A stretch of 51,905 bases of DNA from Parachlamydiales bacterium (GTDB taxonomy: Bacteria; Chlamydiota; Chlamydiia; Chlamydiales; JAEMRK01): positions 1 to 51,905 of the forward strand of contig JAEMRK010000007.1 in the NCBI GenBank assembly GCA_016463375.1, in the 5' to 3' direction. The notes under the pieces were generated by a model. That model made no database searches. It was not told where the DNA came from and worked only from the letters and a program-made list of their open reading frames with translations. Both the position numbers and the translations under genes were made by a program. Shown here piece by piece: positions 30,978-39,794 of this stretch (its first letter is position 1; every line of letters starts with the position of its first letter).

Positions 30978-31979
30978 ATGATTGAAAAACAACTCGTGTC
31001 AGAACAGCTTATTATTAAAAGTTTAAATACCGATTACGGCATTGAAATTATCGCGTTTAAATCGTTACCAATTGGCGCAGACATGAATGCGGCCATTTAC
31101 AAAGCTCAATCTATCGATCATAAATCATATTTTGTAAAATTAAAACGTGGGCATCATTTAGATATATGTATTGCGATATTGGATCTGTTACAAAACTCGG
31201 GTATTAGTCAGATAATCTCGCCTGTCAAAACACTACAAAATCAATCAATACAACGACTTGATGATTACACGCTCATTGTTTATCCCTTTATTGAAGGTCA
31301 GGATGGTTTTAGCTGTGATTTGACGGACAATCAATGGTTTGAACTTGGTAAAACTTTAAAAAAAATCCATGAAATTGATGTACCCATGTCAATTCAAAAA
31401 CAACTTAGAAGAGAAGATTATTCACCTAAATGGCGAGAGGTTGTTCGTTCATTCTACACTGTTTTTGAATCAGTATCAGCGGTTGATGAAATAGCTTTAA
31501 AATTTTTACAATTTGTGAAAAGTAAACTTTCTACAATTCGAAGTATCGTTGACAATGCTGATAAATTTTGTCAAAATTTGCTGGATCAATCACCTGAATT
31601 AGTTTTGTGTCATTCAGACATCCATGGCGGTAATGTATTAATCACTCAGAATAGTAACATCTACATAGTTGATTGGGATGATCCAATTATGGCGCCAAAA
31701 GAGCGAGATCTTATGTTTGTAGGTGGTGGGGTCGCAAATGTTTGGAATAAGCCACAAGATATAAAGTCTTTTTACAGTGGTTATGGAGCAAGTGAAATAA
31801 ATTCAACTCTCATTGCTTATTACCGTTTTGAACGTATTGTTCAAGACATCGCAGTATACAGTCAGATGTTACTATTAACTGATGAAGGGGGGGATGAAAG
31901 ATCTACGATGTACAAGCAATTTACAGACATGTTTGATACACATGGTGTAATAGATATTGCTTTTGAAACCGCTTTATAG
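30978..31979 (+). CDS. APH(9)-type phosphotransferase (spectinomycin-kinase-like)
   Basis: The 333-residue kinase has a nucleotide-binding lysine in SYFVKLKRG (~50-58), the catalytic loop LCHSDIHGGN (catalytic Asp ~214) and the metal motif VDWDDP (~231-236), all APH family. Distinctive blocks such as YSPKWREVVRSFY (~148-160), MAPKERDLMFVGGGVANVWNKP (~238-259) and YRFERIVQDIAVY closely resemble, from memory, spectinomycin phosphotransferase APH(9)-Ia of Legionella pneumophila. It lies 21 nt after yggS but is unrelated to it, and starts an accessory patch. Substrate and activity are untested; a non-antibiotic substrate is possible. Confidence 0.85.
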   Translation: MIEKQLVSEQLIIKSLNTDYGIEIIAFKSLPIGADMNAAIYKAQSIDHKSYFVKLKRGHHLDICIAILDLLQNSGISQIISPVKTLQNQSIQRLDDYTLIVYPFIEGQDGFSCDLTDNQWFELGKTLKKIHEIDVPMSIQKQLRREDYSPKWREVVRSFYTVFESVSAVDEIALKFLQFVKSKLSTIRSIVDNADKFCQNLLDQSPELVLCHSDIHGGNVLITQNSNIYIVDWDDPIMAPKERDLMFVGGGVANVWNKPQDIKSFYSGYGASEINSTLIAYYRFERIVQDIAVYSQMLLLTDEGGDERSTMYKQFTDMFDTHGVIDIAFETAL

Positions 31980-32003
31980 TTATTCTAAAACTTAATTAAT
32001 AAA

Positions 32004-33371
32004 TTAGTTAGGTTTAATTTCTACAATATCTAAATCTTTACCCAAGACATTAATAATTGAGGTTCTGTTGATGTGACAAGTAATCTCTAAATTATTAATG
32101 AGCTCTTTCAAACTATGTAAATAGTTTTGATTTTCATGGATGATATTTAAAAAAGCGTCGAGTTTTAGTGGCTTTCTTTTAAAATAGACGGAACTCTTCA
32201 AGATAAACTCGATATCGTTCACTTGATTCATGATCTTAGACCATTCCGAGGGAATTACACTATACACCTGCTTTGAATTAAAGTTTTTTAAGAGATCGAT
32301 GACTTTAAAGAAAAACAGTAGAGCCTGAGCTTCGTTACCAGGAGATGCAATGCCTTCACTTGCTCGACCATATGGGGGATCCATTATTGAACAATCAACA
32401 ATGATATCTTTAAAGTTAAAAACATCTCCAGTTATAAAAACCGGCACAGTAATATCAGCTCTTAAAGCTTCTGGTACTGTTTCACAATAGTTAAGTATGG
32501 CAGCGTGCCAGCTTGCGCTTATATCATTGTGATTATCAATATCGATCGTATAGATTTCTTTTAGTCCTATTAAAGATAATATAAGAGTCAAGTTGCCACG
32601 ACCAGTAAATACCTCTAAGACTTTTGAATGATTTTGATTTTTGATAAAGCGAGCAACCTCGATTGAAGTGCCTATTGGCGCTGAGTAACCTAATTTTTCA
32701 TCAATAGTATCAAGTTTCAAGTCTTTAAGAAAAATCGGCCTTGAGACAAGATTCCCAAAAAAATAACGACAAGCTATTACAAATTTCAACGAATCAGAGG
32801 CAACACCTGTTTCTTGATAATTTTTAAATTCTTGTGAATATGTTGTCTGAAACTCTTCCCACATAGAATTAAAGCGTAACTTTTCCCAATAAGCAATTTC
32901 GTTAGCTGATTTAAAATAAGAGCGTTCTGGATCTGTACTTTGATATTTTGTAATTTGGCAATATTTGGAGATAAGTAAAAGCTGTCTAAAACCACCTATT
33001 TCGAGTTCAGTTACTTTTTCATATGGCTCAAATGAGTTGTTTAATTCTACAAGTCCTAATTGCATTTCATTTAGCAAATTGCAGACAGATTTCTGATCCA
33101 AGTTGTATTTTATTTTTGTACAACCTTTGCTAAGTATTAGACTATGATTATCGATTTCAAGGTTCAGTCCATTAAAATTAAGAGGTTCATTATTGTAGAG
33201 AAATTTTAAAGGATCGATCCATTCGGCATCTCGATACAATGATTTTAATTGCTTAAAGGTATGGCAGTGACTTTTTTGATATTTAAAAAAGATAAAGGAT
33301 GCATTAATATTTTCTGCACTCATAAAATTAAATGACAGAAATAAAAATAAAATAGTGACGATAAGTTGCAT
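32004..33371 (-). CDS. DPPY-motif SAM-dependent methyltransferase, possibly exported
   Basis: The 455-residue protein has a class I methyltransferase domain: motif I VLEVFTGRGN (~251-260), acidic strand end TIDIDN (~275-280) and motif IV MDPPYG (~330-335). The DPPY motif is typical of N6-adenine-, guanine- or N-terminal-directed enzymes. The first 16-20 residues (IVTILFLFLSFNFMSA) look like a signal peptide or anchor, and a downstream ATG at 33321-33323 would remove it and give a 439-residue cytosolic form. No Shine-Dalgarno sequence favours either. The N-terminal 230 residues match nothing I know. It sits in the accessory patch between APH(9)-like and glgP. Confidence 0.7.
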   Translation of the reverse strand: MQLIVTILFLFLSFNFMSAENINASFIFFKYQKSHCHTFKQLKSLYRDAEWIDPLKFLYNNEPLNFNGLNLEIDNHSLILSKGCTKIKYNLDQKSVCNLLNEMQLGLVELNNSFEPYEKVTELEIGGFRQLLLISKYCQITKYQSTDPERSYFKSANEIAYWEKLRFNSMWEEFQTTYSQEFKNYQETGVASDSLKFVIACRYFFGNLVSRPIFLKDLKLDTIDEKLGYSAPIGTSIEVARFIKNQNHSKVLEVFTGRGNLTLILSLIGLKEIYTIDIDNHNDISASWHAAILNYCETVPEALRADITVPVFITGDVFNFKDIIVDCSIMDPPYGRASEGIASPGNEAQALLFFFKVIDLLKNFNSKQVYSVIPSEWSKIMNQVNDIEFILKSSVYFKRKPLKLDAFLNIIHENQNYLHSLKELINNLEITCHINRTSIINVLGKDLDIVEIKPN

Positions 33372-33384
33372 AAAAAGAGGAAAA

Positions 33385-33816
33385 ATGGCTTCAAGATGTA
33401 CAAACGGTGTTCATAAACCTACAGAAGCGTATAGGTTAGCTGATTATAATGAAAAAAAATTAGATTCAGTAACAAAATTTATGAAATACATATTTGATTA
33501 TAAATCAAAATACGATACTGATCCTGCACGTAATTCGAGTTTAACAGATATTAAAATTTTGCCTGCATCTAAAATGGACCTGTTGATTAATTTTGAAAGT
33601 TTTTTAATGCGCCGCCAATTGACCAAGATAGATTGTCCGTTTTTAGATGATTACAAGGACTATTTAATGTGTGAACAATTACATTCTTTTAACACACACT
33701 GTATTGTTCCATTGGATGTACAAAATCAGCGCCTTTATGATTTATATAAAGTTTATTTAGTTAATAAAGCCTCTGATCAGTTGTTTAAACAACTTCGAAA
33801 CTCAGCTGATTTTTGA
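33385..33816 (+). CDS. hypothetical protein
   Basis: The 143-residue protein is Lys-, Tyr- and Asp-rich with several Cys (including LMCEQ) and no signal peptide or membrane segment. I do not recognise a family. AGAGG lies 6 nt before the ATG at 33385; an upstream in-frame start at 33355 would extend into the opposing methyltransferase gene. It diverges from the methyltransferase and converges on glgP, with a perfect hairpin in between. Confidence 0.55.
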   Translation: MASRCTNGVHKPTEAYRLADYNEKKLDSVTKFMKYIFDYKSKYDTDPARNSSLTDIKILPASKMDLLINFESFLMRRQLTKIDCPFLDDYKDYLMCEQLHSFNTHCIVPLDVQNQRLYDLYKVYLVNKASDQLFKQLRNSADF

Positions 33817-33843
33817 AATTGAGGAATTGACCTCAATTTCAAA
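33812..33843. terminator. perfect hairpin between convergent genes, possible bidirectional terminator
   Basis: TTTGAAATTGAGG (33812-33824) and CCTCAATTTCAAA (33831-33843) pair perfectly over 13 bp with a 6-nt loop. It overlaps both the plus-strand stop codon (33814-33816) and the glgP stop (33839-33841). Neither side has a long U-run, so its role as a terminator is uncertain. Confidence 0.5.
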
Positions 33844-36304
33844 CGCTTTTAACTTTCCAGATGTCTTTAGAGTATTCAGCAATTGTTCGATCGCTGGAAA
33901 ATTTACCCATGCCCGCTACATTATGTATTGATTTTTTAATCCATCCTTTTTGATCGGCGTAGGCTTTGGAAACATTTTCTTGGCAAGCAATATAGGCTGC
34001 ATAATCAGCTAAAAGAAAGTATGGATCTCCACCATCTAATAAACTGTTGACGATGGGTTGAAATAGTTGTGGATCTTGAGGGGAAAAGTAACCACTTGAA
34101 ATCATATCAAGGGCAGCTTTGAGTTCAGGGTTGGCATTGTAGTAATCATGCGGATTGTAACCAGAATTTGCAACTGATGCGATTTGATCGGCTGTGAGTC
34201 CAAAAATGAAGATGTTGGCATCGCCAACTTCTTCTTTGATTTCAACATTAGCCCCATCAAGCGTTCCGATTGTTAAAGCTCCATTAAGAGCAAATTTCAT
34301 ATTACTAGTGCCTGACGCCTCAGTTCCTGCAGTTGATATTTGTTCTGATAGATCACAAGCAGGGATAATTTTTTCCGCAAGCGACACGCGGTAATTAGGC
34401 ATGAAGACAACTTTTATCCAATCTTTGGCATCTGGATCATTATTAACTACGTTGGCTATGGAATTTATCAACTTAATGATTAATTTGGCCATGTAGTATC
34501 CAGGGGCGGCCTTACCACCAATGATGATAGTACGGGGAACCATGATTCCACCGACTTGGTGTTTGATCCGGTTAAACATGGTGATGATGTGAAGGGCATT
34601 CAATAATTGACGTTTGTATTCATGAAGCCTTTTAACCTGAACGTCAAATAGTGAATCACAATTAATTGAGAATTCATGAGTGACATGAATAATTTCAGCC
34701 AACCTCTCTTTATTCCATTTTTTAGCGGCTGCCCATTGATCGCAAAAAGCCTGATCATTACAAAAGGGTATAAGCTTCTTAAGTTCATTTAAGTCAGTTA
34801 TCCAATTCGTACCAATTGATTCAGAGATCAATTTTGTCAAAGGAGGATTAGCAAGCTTTAACCAACGTCTTGGTGTAATACCGTTAGTTTTATTATTAAA
34901 TTTTTCTGGAAATAGCTCATAAAAATCAGGAAACAGTTGTTTTTTGACAAGCTCTGTGTGCAGAGCTGACACTCCATTAACGGAGTGGCTACCTATTACA
35001 CATAACTTAGCAGTTTGCACTTTCTTATCATTACCTTCTTCGATGATTGATAAGCGCTGAAGTTTACCCATGTCACCAGGGTATTTTTGCTCCACTTCTT
35101 TTAAAAATCGAGAGTTGATTTCAAAAATGATTTGTAGATGACGTGGCAAGACATGTTCTAGTAAAGAAGTGGGCCAACGCTCCAAAGCTTCGGGCATGAT
35201 TGTATGATTTGTGTAAGCAAAAAGATCTTGCGTAATCTTCCAAGCTTTGTCCCAATCATACCCTTCGAGGTCCATTAGGATACGCATCAATTCTGGTATG
35301 GCTAATGAAGGATGTGTGTCGTTTAATTGAATGGCATTATGTTCTGCTAAACTATCTAAAGTTGAGTGCGTTTTTTTATGTCGTCTTAAAATATCTTGTA
35401 GAGTTGCTGATACTAAGAAGTATTCTTGTTTTAATCTCAGCTCTCTTCCCTCAAATACATTATCATTAGGGTAAAGTACGCGAGTAATATTTTCCGTTTT
35501 ATTACGATCTTCTACAGCTCTGATGTAATCGCCGTGATTGAAATAATTTAGATCAAAACCTCGAGCAGATTTTGCACTCCAAAGCCTTAGGTTATTTACG
35601 ACACTATTATTATAACCTGGTACTGGAGTATCATATGGCATTGCGACAACTTCTTCTGCGCCAACCCATTCATTGTGTAATACACCGGCTCCGTCTGTGT
35701 ATTGATTAACTCGGCCATAAAAGTTAACGAGAAAAAGCATTTCAGGACGATTGATTTCCCAAGGATTACCGTAACGTAACCAATTATCTGGGGTTTCAAC
35801 TTGATAGCCATTTTCGATTTTTTGCGTAAAAATACCGTATTCGTAACGCAGCCCGTATCCATAACCTGGAATACCCATAGTTGCCATCGAGTCTAAAAAG
35901 CAAGCGGCTAATCGACCAAGTCCGCCATTGCCAAGACCTGAATCCCATTCAAGATCGCAAATTTCTGAAATATCCAAATCAAGCGATTGCATCGCTTTTT
36001 TGGTATGTTCATAAATATTGAGATTGATCAAATTATTAGTAAGACTCTGTCCCATTAAAAATTCAAGAGAGAGATAGTAGACGCGTTTACTTTTTTTGTT
36101 ATAGTATTTACGACTGGTTAAAATCCAATCTTGTATCAAATAATCACGCACTGTGTGCGATAAAGCAAAATAATAATCGCGCTTTGTTGCCGTGTATTGA
36201 TCTTTAGCAAGAGTAAAGTGAAGGTGAGTTAAAAAAGATTTGCGAATGGACGCATGGTCGGTTTTTAAAGTATACTCGTGTGCCAGTTCGCTTTTAACGT
36301 TCAT
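33839..36304 (-). CDS. glgP: glycogen/starch phosphorylase
   Basis: GlgP releases glucose-1-phosphate from glycogen using PLP. The 821-residue protein carries [15 protein letters not shown] near the N-terminus, [19 protein letters not shown] (~115-133), the acceptor and glucose-binding loops, and the PLP lysine motif [30 protein letters not shown] near residue 660-690. The start at 36304 is preceded by AAGGAG; a longer in-frame start exists without such a site. It is divergent from the P-type ATPase gene. In Chlamydia glgP also lies near pdhC, but here the ATPase gene intervenes. Confidence 0.97.
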   Translation of the reverse strand: MNVKSELAHEYTLKTDHASIRKSFLTHLHFTLAKDQYTATKRDYYFALSHTVRDYLIQDWILTSRKYYNKKSKRVYYLSLEFLMGQSLTNNLINLNIYEHTKKAMQSLDLDISEICDLEWDSGLGNGGLGRLAACFLDSMATMGIPGYGYGLRYEYGIFTQKIENGYQVETPDNWLRYGNPWEINRPEMLFLVNFYGRVNQYTDGAGVLHNEWVGAEEVVAMPYDTPVPGYNNSVVNNLRLWSAKSARGFDLNYFNHGDYIRAVEDRNKTENITRVLYPNDNVFEGRELRLKQEYFLVSATLQDILRRHKKTHSTLDSLAEHNAIQLNDTHPSLAIPELMRILMDLEGYDWDKAWKITQDLFAYTNHTIMPEALERWPTSLLEHVLPRHLQIIFEINSRFLKEVEQKYPGDMGKLQRLSIIEEGNDKKVQTAKLCVIGSHSVNGVSALHTELVKKQLFPDFYELFPEKFNNKTNGITPRRWLKLANPPLTKLISESIGTNWITDLNELKKLIPFCNDQAFCDQWAAAKKWNKERLAEIIHVTHEFSINCDSLFDVQVKRLHEYKRQLLNALHIITMFNRIKHQVGGIMVPRTIIIGGKAAPGYYMAKLIIKLINSIANVVNNDPDAKDWIKVVFMPNYRVSLAEKIIPACDLSEQISTAGTEASGTSNMKFALNGALTIGTLDGANVEIKEEVGDANIFIFGLTADQIASVANSGYNPHDYYNANPELKAALDMISSGYFSPQDPQLFQPIVNSLLDGGDPYFLLADYAAYIACQENVSKAYADQKGWIKKSIHNVAGMGKFSSDRTIAEYSKDIWKVKSV

Positions 36305-36365
36305 TGTCGCTCCTTCAGTTCTTCTTGTGAAATGACTATAGGAAAAAAGTCCGTGCACAGCAAAT

Positions 36366-36398
36366 AAATTTTAAATTATTGTTATAAAAATTTTAAAT
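36366..36398 (+). promoter_or_regulatory. 11-bp direct repeat in the glgP/P-ATPase intergenic region
   Basis: AAATTTTAAAT occurs at 36366-36376 and 36388-36398, start-to-start 22 bp, in the 113-nt gap between divergent glgP and the ATPase gene. Each copy is nearly self-complementary, suggesting tandem sites on one DNA face. The gap is extremely AT-rich, so chance repetition cannot be excluded. Confidence 0.3.
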
Positions 36399-36417
36399 GG
36401 GAAAAGGTGAGATAGGC

Positions 36418-38586
36418 ATGGCAAAAGAACAAATGGTTTTTCGAGTCAATGGGATGGACTGTTCAGAAGAAGTCATCGCTCTAAAAAAGACATTAGGCCA
36501 TTTGTTATCGAATGACGAAGATCTCGTCTTTGATTTGATGAATCAAAAATTAACCATCCTTTATTCCGACCAAGAAAAAGTTACCTTTGAAGAAGTAATG
36601 AAAGGTATTCACAAAGCTGGTTTGACCGCAGAACCTTGGCAAGACAATCCATTCCCTCTTTCGTTTTGGCAACATTGGCAAAAACCACTTATAGCATTAA
36701 TTTCTGGTTTATTTTTACTCATTGGCGGTTTATTTCAAGCCCTATCCCATAAATCCGTTGGGGACGCAGTTGCTGCAATGCATGGTGATGCTCAAGCACT
36801 GCCATCAACAGCTATTGTTTTTTATCTTTTAGCTATTTTTGTTGGATGTTGGAATATAATGCCTAAGGCATTTAGCGCCTTAAGATCGCTTAGACCTGAT
36901 ATGAATTTGCTCATGACAATTGCAGTATTAGGAGCCATTGCCATTAACCAATGGTTCGAAGCTGCAACAGTGACATTCTTGTTTACTCTATCTTTAGCTT
37001 TAGAATCGTGGAGTGTTGGTCGAGCTCGAAAAGCGATTGCAAGTTTAATGAGTGTTTCGAGCATGTCTGCCCGAATCATTAAGGATGGAGAAGAACATAT
37101 AGTGGCTCCAGCCGATGTCCCCCTCAATAGTATAGTTCGCGTTTTTCCAGGAGAAATGATTCCCATCGATGGAATCATTAATGCAGGATCAAGTCAAATC
37201 AATCAAGCTCCCATAACCGGTGAGAGTATGCCTGTTACAAAATCCAAAGGGGAAATTGTTTTTGCAGGAACTCTTAATGGAAGTGGATCTTTGGATATCA
37301 TGTGCAACAAAGCTTCAAAAGACACTACATTTGCAACGATTGTTCGTGTCGTTGAGCAAGCACAAGAAAAACGGTCTGTATCAGAGCAGTGGGTTGAAAA
37401 ATTTGCACGAATCTACACACCTGTTGTGATCTTAATTGCATTGGGTATTTTAATTATTCCACCTTTTCTTTATCAGATGCCGTGGCAAGAAAGCTTTTAC
37501 AGAGCATTAGTTATGCTAGTTATTGCATGTCCTTGCGCACTTGTGATTTCAACACCTGTTAGTATTGTTGCTGCATTAACTGCCAGTGCAAAACATGGGG
37601 TTCTTGTAAAAGGTGGGCGCTTTTTAGAAGAAGCGGCGCGTCTTCAAGCTATTGCCTTTGATAAAACCGGTACTTTAACTAAAGGTGCGCCAGAAGTTGT
37701 GAGGATGATATGCAATGAGGGTCATACTGAAGAGGAATTATTAGAAAGAGCTATGGCACTTGAGAGTCATAGTGATCATCCTTTGGCAAAAGCTATTGTT
37801 GCTTATGCAAAGCAACGAGGAATTAAAGCTGAAGTTGCAGAAAACTTTCGTATTATTGAGGGCAAGGGAGCTGTCGGTACTTTCAAAGGTAAAACTTTTT
37901 GGCTCGGATCTCATCGATATATCGAAGAAAGAGGGCAAGAAACTTTAGAAATGCATCAAAGATTACAATCACTAGCGGCTCATGGTTCAACAGTAGTTGC
38001 CATTGGCAATGACGAGCACGTATGTGGATTTATCGCATTGGCTGACGAAGTCAAGGCCAATGCCAAAGGATGTATCGATGAATTAAAAAATTTAGGAATA
38101 ACAAAAATAGCGATGTTGACTGGTGATAACCGAGAAACGGCGTTATCAATTGCTACTAAAACTGGTATTGTTGATGTCTATTCTGAATTATTGCCAGAAG
38201 ATAAAGTTAGCGTCATTGAAAAAATGATTGAGAAAATGGGCCATGTGGCAATGGTTGGTGATGGCATTAATGATGCGCCATCAATGGCAACTGCTACACT
38301 TGGCATCGCGATGGGATCAATGGGCAGTGATGTTGCTATAGAAACAGCAGATGTGGCCTTAATGTCTGATGATCTTAGTAAACTTCCATGGCTACTACGG
38401 CATGCTCGTCAGACTTTAAAAACGATCAGACAAAATATTGTTTTTGCATTGAGCATTAAAGCCGTCGTTATGCTACTCAATTTTTTAGGTTACACGTCTT
38501 TATGGAGCGCGATATTAGCAGATACTGGTGCGACTTTAATTGTAGTGGCAAATAGTTTAAGACTACTTAAACCCAAGCAATTTTAA
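36418..38586 (+). CDS. P1B-type heavy-metal ATPase, probably zinc/divalent export (ZntA-like)
   Basis: The 722-residue pump has one N-terminal HMA domain (~4-70), transmembrane helices, the metal-binding CPC at Cys371-Pro-Cys373, the phosphorylation motif DKTGTLT (Asp415), SDHPLAKAI and the hinge GDGINDAPS. In the last helix pair, ADTGATLIVVANSLRL resembles the Zn-ATPase DxG motif, which favours zinc or cadmium over copper. The HMA domain has GMDCSEE (Cys15), where the usual second Cys of CxxC is Glu, recalling the CCxxE zinc-binding form of plant HMA2/HMA4. The start at 36418 is chosen over 36397. Confidence 0.9.
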   Translation: MAKEQMVFRVNGMDCSEEVIALKKTLGHLLSNDEDLVFDLMNQKLTILYSDQEKVTFEEVMKGIHKAGLTAEPWQDNPFPLSFWQHWQKPLIALISGLFLLIGGLFQALSHKSVGDAVAAMHGDAQALPSTAIVFYLLAIFVGCWNIMPKAFSALRSLRPDMNLLMTIAVLGAIAINQWFEAATVTFLFTLSLALESWSVGRARKAIASLMSVSSMSARIIKDGEEHIVAPADVPLNSIVRVFPGEMIPIDGIINAGSSQINQAPITGESMPVTKSKGEIVFAGTLNGSGSLDIMCNKASKDTTFATIVRVVEQAQEKRSVSEQWVEKFARIYTPVVILIALGILIIPPFLYQMPWQESFYRALVMLVIACPCALVISTPVSIVAALTASAKHGVLVKGGRFLEEAARLQAIAFDKTGTLTKGAPEVVRMICNEGHTEEELLERAMALESHSDHPLAKAIVAYAKQRGIKAEVAENFRIIEGKGAVGTFKGKTFWLGSHRYIEERGQETLEMHQRLQSLAAHGSTVVAIGNDEHVCGFIALADEVKANAKGCIDELKNLGITKIAMLTGDNRETALSIATKTGIVDVYSELLPEDKVSVIEKMIEKMGHVAMVGDGINDAPSMATATLGIAMGSMGSDVAIETADVALMSDDLSKLPWLLRHARQTLKTIRQNIVFALSIKAVVMLLNFLGYTSLWSAILADTGATLIVVANSLRLLKPKQF

Positions 38587-38686
38587 ATTTAAATTTAAAT
38601 ATTGTTAATGTATGAGTGAACACTTAAGCTTTAACTCCGATTTAAAAGAGTCATCTAATAAAATAACAATTAGAGGGTGCTCATTA

Positions 38687-38714
38687 TTGGAAATTTTGAT
38701 ATAAATTGTATGTT
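38687..38714 (+). promoter_or_regulatory. possible pdhABC promoter
   Basis: TTGGAA (38687-38692) and TATGTT (38709-38714) lie 16 bp apart, about 40 nt before the pdhA ATG at 38754. The 167-nt gap after the ATPase gene also contains three tandem TTTAAA units (38582-38600). The boxes are only moderately close to consensus. Confidence 0.3.
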
Positions 38715-38753
38715 TTACGCTTAAGATCAAGCGGCCAAGGATTTTATAGATCG

Positions 38754-39767
38754 ATGACCCACTCTGCATTTTTTACACCTTTAAGTCCAAGCGATGTCAT
38801 TAAATCGCTCGGCAAAGACGCCTTAATTAGTGCGCTTCGCAAAATGTTGTTTATACGCAACTTTGAGGTACGCGCTGAGACTGCCTATCAAATGGGTAAA
38901 ATTGGTGGTTTTTTTCATTCTTATATCGGTCAAGAAGCTGTGCAAACGGCGTCTGTCATGGCTATGGGTGAGGATAATTGGTGGATCACTTCTTACAGAT
39001 GCCACGCTTTAGCCTTATTGCTCGGTGCCACTGCTAATGAAGTGATGGCTGAACTTTATGGCAAAGCAACTGGTAATGCAAAAGGTCGTGGTGGATCAAT
39101 GCACCTTTATACAGAACGCCTATTAGGTGGATTTGGTATTGTTGGTGGACAAATTCCAATAGCTACCGGCGCTGCCTACACATTGAAATACCAAAAAGAT
39201 AAAAGTCGTGTTGCAGTCTGTTATTTTGGTGATGGTGCTGTGGCTCAAGGTGCTTTCCATGAGTCTCTCAATCTTGCAGCTCTTTGGGATTTACCCTGCA
39301 TTTATGTCATTGAAAATAATCTTTGGGGTATGGGAACTGCTGTTAACCGTGCACTGTCTACACCTGAATTGATAGCAGAAGTTAAAGCCCCAAGTTTTGG
39401 TATGAAGGGCTACACCTTAGATGGCATGGATTTTTTTAATTGTTATGGTGGTTTTTTAACGATTGCTAATGAAGTTAAAAAAACACAAAGACCCGTTCTC
39501 ATCGAAGTTAAAACGCAACGCTTTAAAGGTCACTCTGTTTCCGATCCAGGTCTTTATAGACCCAAAGACGAGCTTTCAGCATCGATGCAACGAGATCCAA
39601 TTTTATTATTGCGAAACGCATTAATCAAAGAAAATATAATTACTGAAGACGAGTACAAAGCTTTAGATAAACAACTCAAAGAAATTGTTTTAGCCTCTAT
39701 GGAGTTTGCAGATCAAAGTCCATGGCCTGATCCGGCTACTTTAGAGCAAGACGTATATGCACCTTAA
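38754..39767 (+). CDS. pdhA: pyruvate dehydrogenase E1 alpha subunit
   Basis: Together with PdhB this TPP-dependent heterotetramer decarboxylates pyruvate for acetyl-CoA production. The 337-residue protein has the E1-alpha features FFHSYIGQEAVQTASVMAM, GRGGSMHLY (~111-119) and the TPP/Mg motif GDGAVAQGAFHESLNLAALWDLP followed by ENNLWGMGTA, plus the phospho-loop region RFKGHSVSDPG. ATG 38754 is preferred over a TTG at 38706, although AAGG lies 13 nt away. pdhB follows after 27 nt and pdhC after that, matching chlamydial pdhABC. Confidence 0.95.
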   Translation: MTHSAFFTPLSPSDVIKSLGKDALISALRKMLFIRNFEVRAETAYQMGKIGGFFHSYIGQEAVQTASVMAMGEDNWWITSYRCHALALLLGATANEVMAELYGKATGNAKGRGGSMHLYTERLLGGFGIVGGQIPIATGAAYTLKYQKDKSRVAVCYFGDGAVAQGAFHESLNLAALWDLPCIYVIENNLWGMGTAVNRALSTPELIAEVKAPSFGMKGYTLDGMDFFNCYGGFLTIANEVKKTQRPVLIEVKTQRFKGHSVSDPGLYRPKDELSASMQRDPILLLRNALIKENIITEDEYKALDKQLKEIVLASMEFADQSPWPDPATLEQDVYAP

Positions 39768-39794
39768 TTTTATAACAATACAAGTGTCAATCTA

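Noticed and set aside
31988-32008. AT-rich imperfect dyad between the APH(9)-like gene and the convergent methyltransferase gene
   Set aside because: Pairing needs a bulge and consists almost only of A-T pairs; a terminator role cannot be supported without data.
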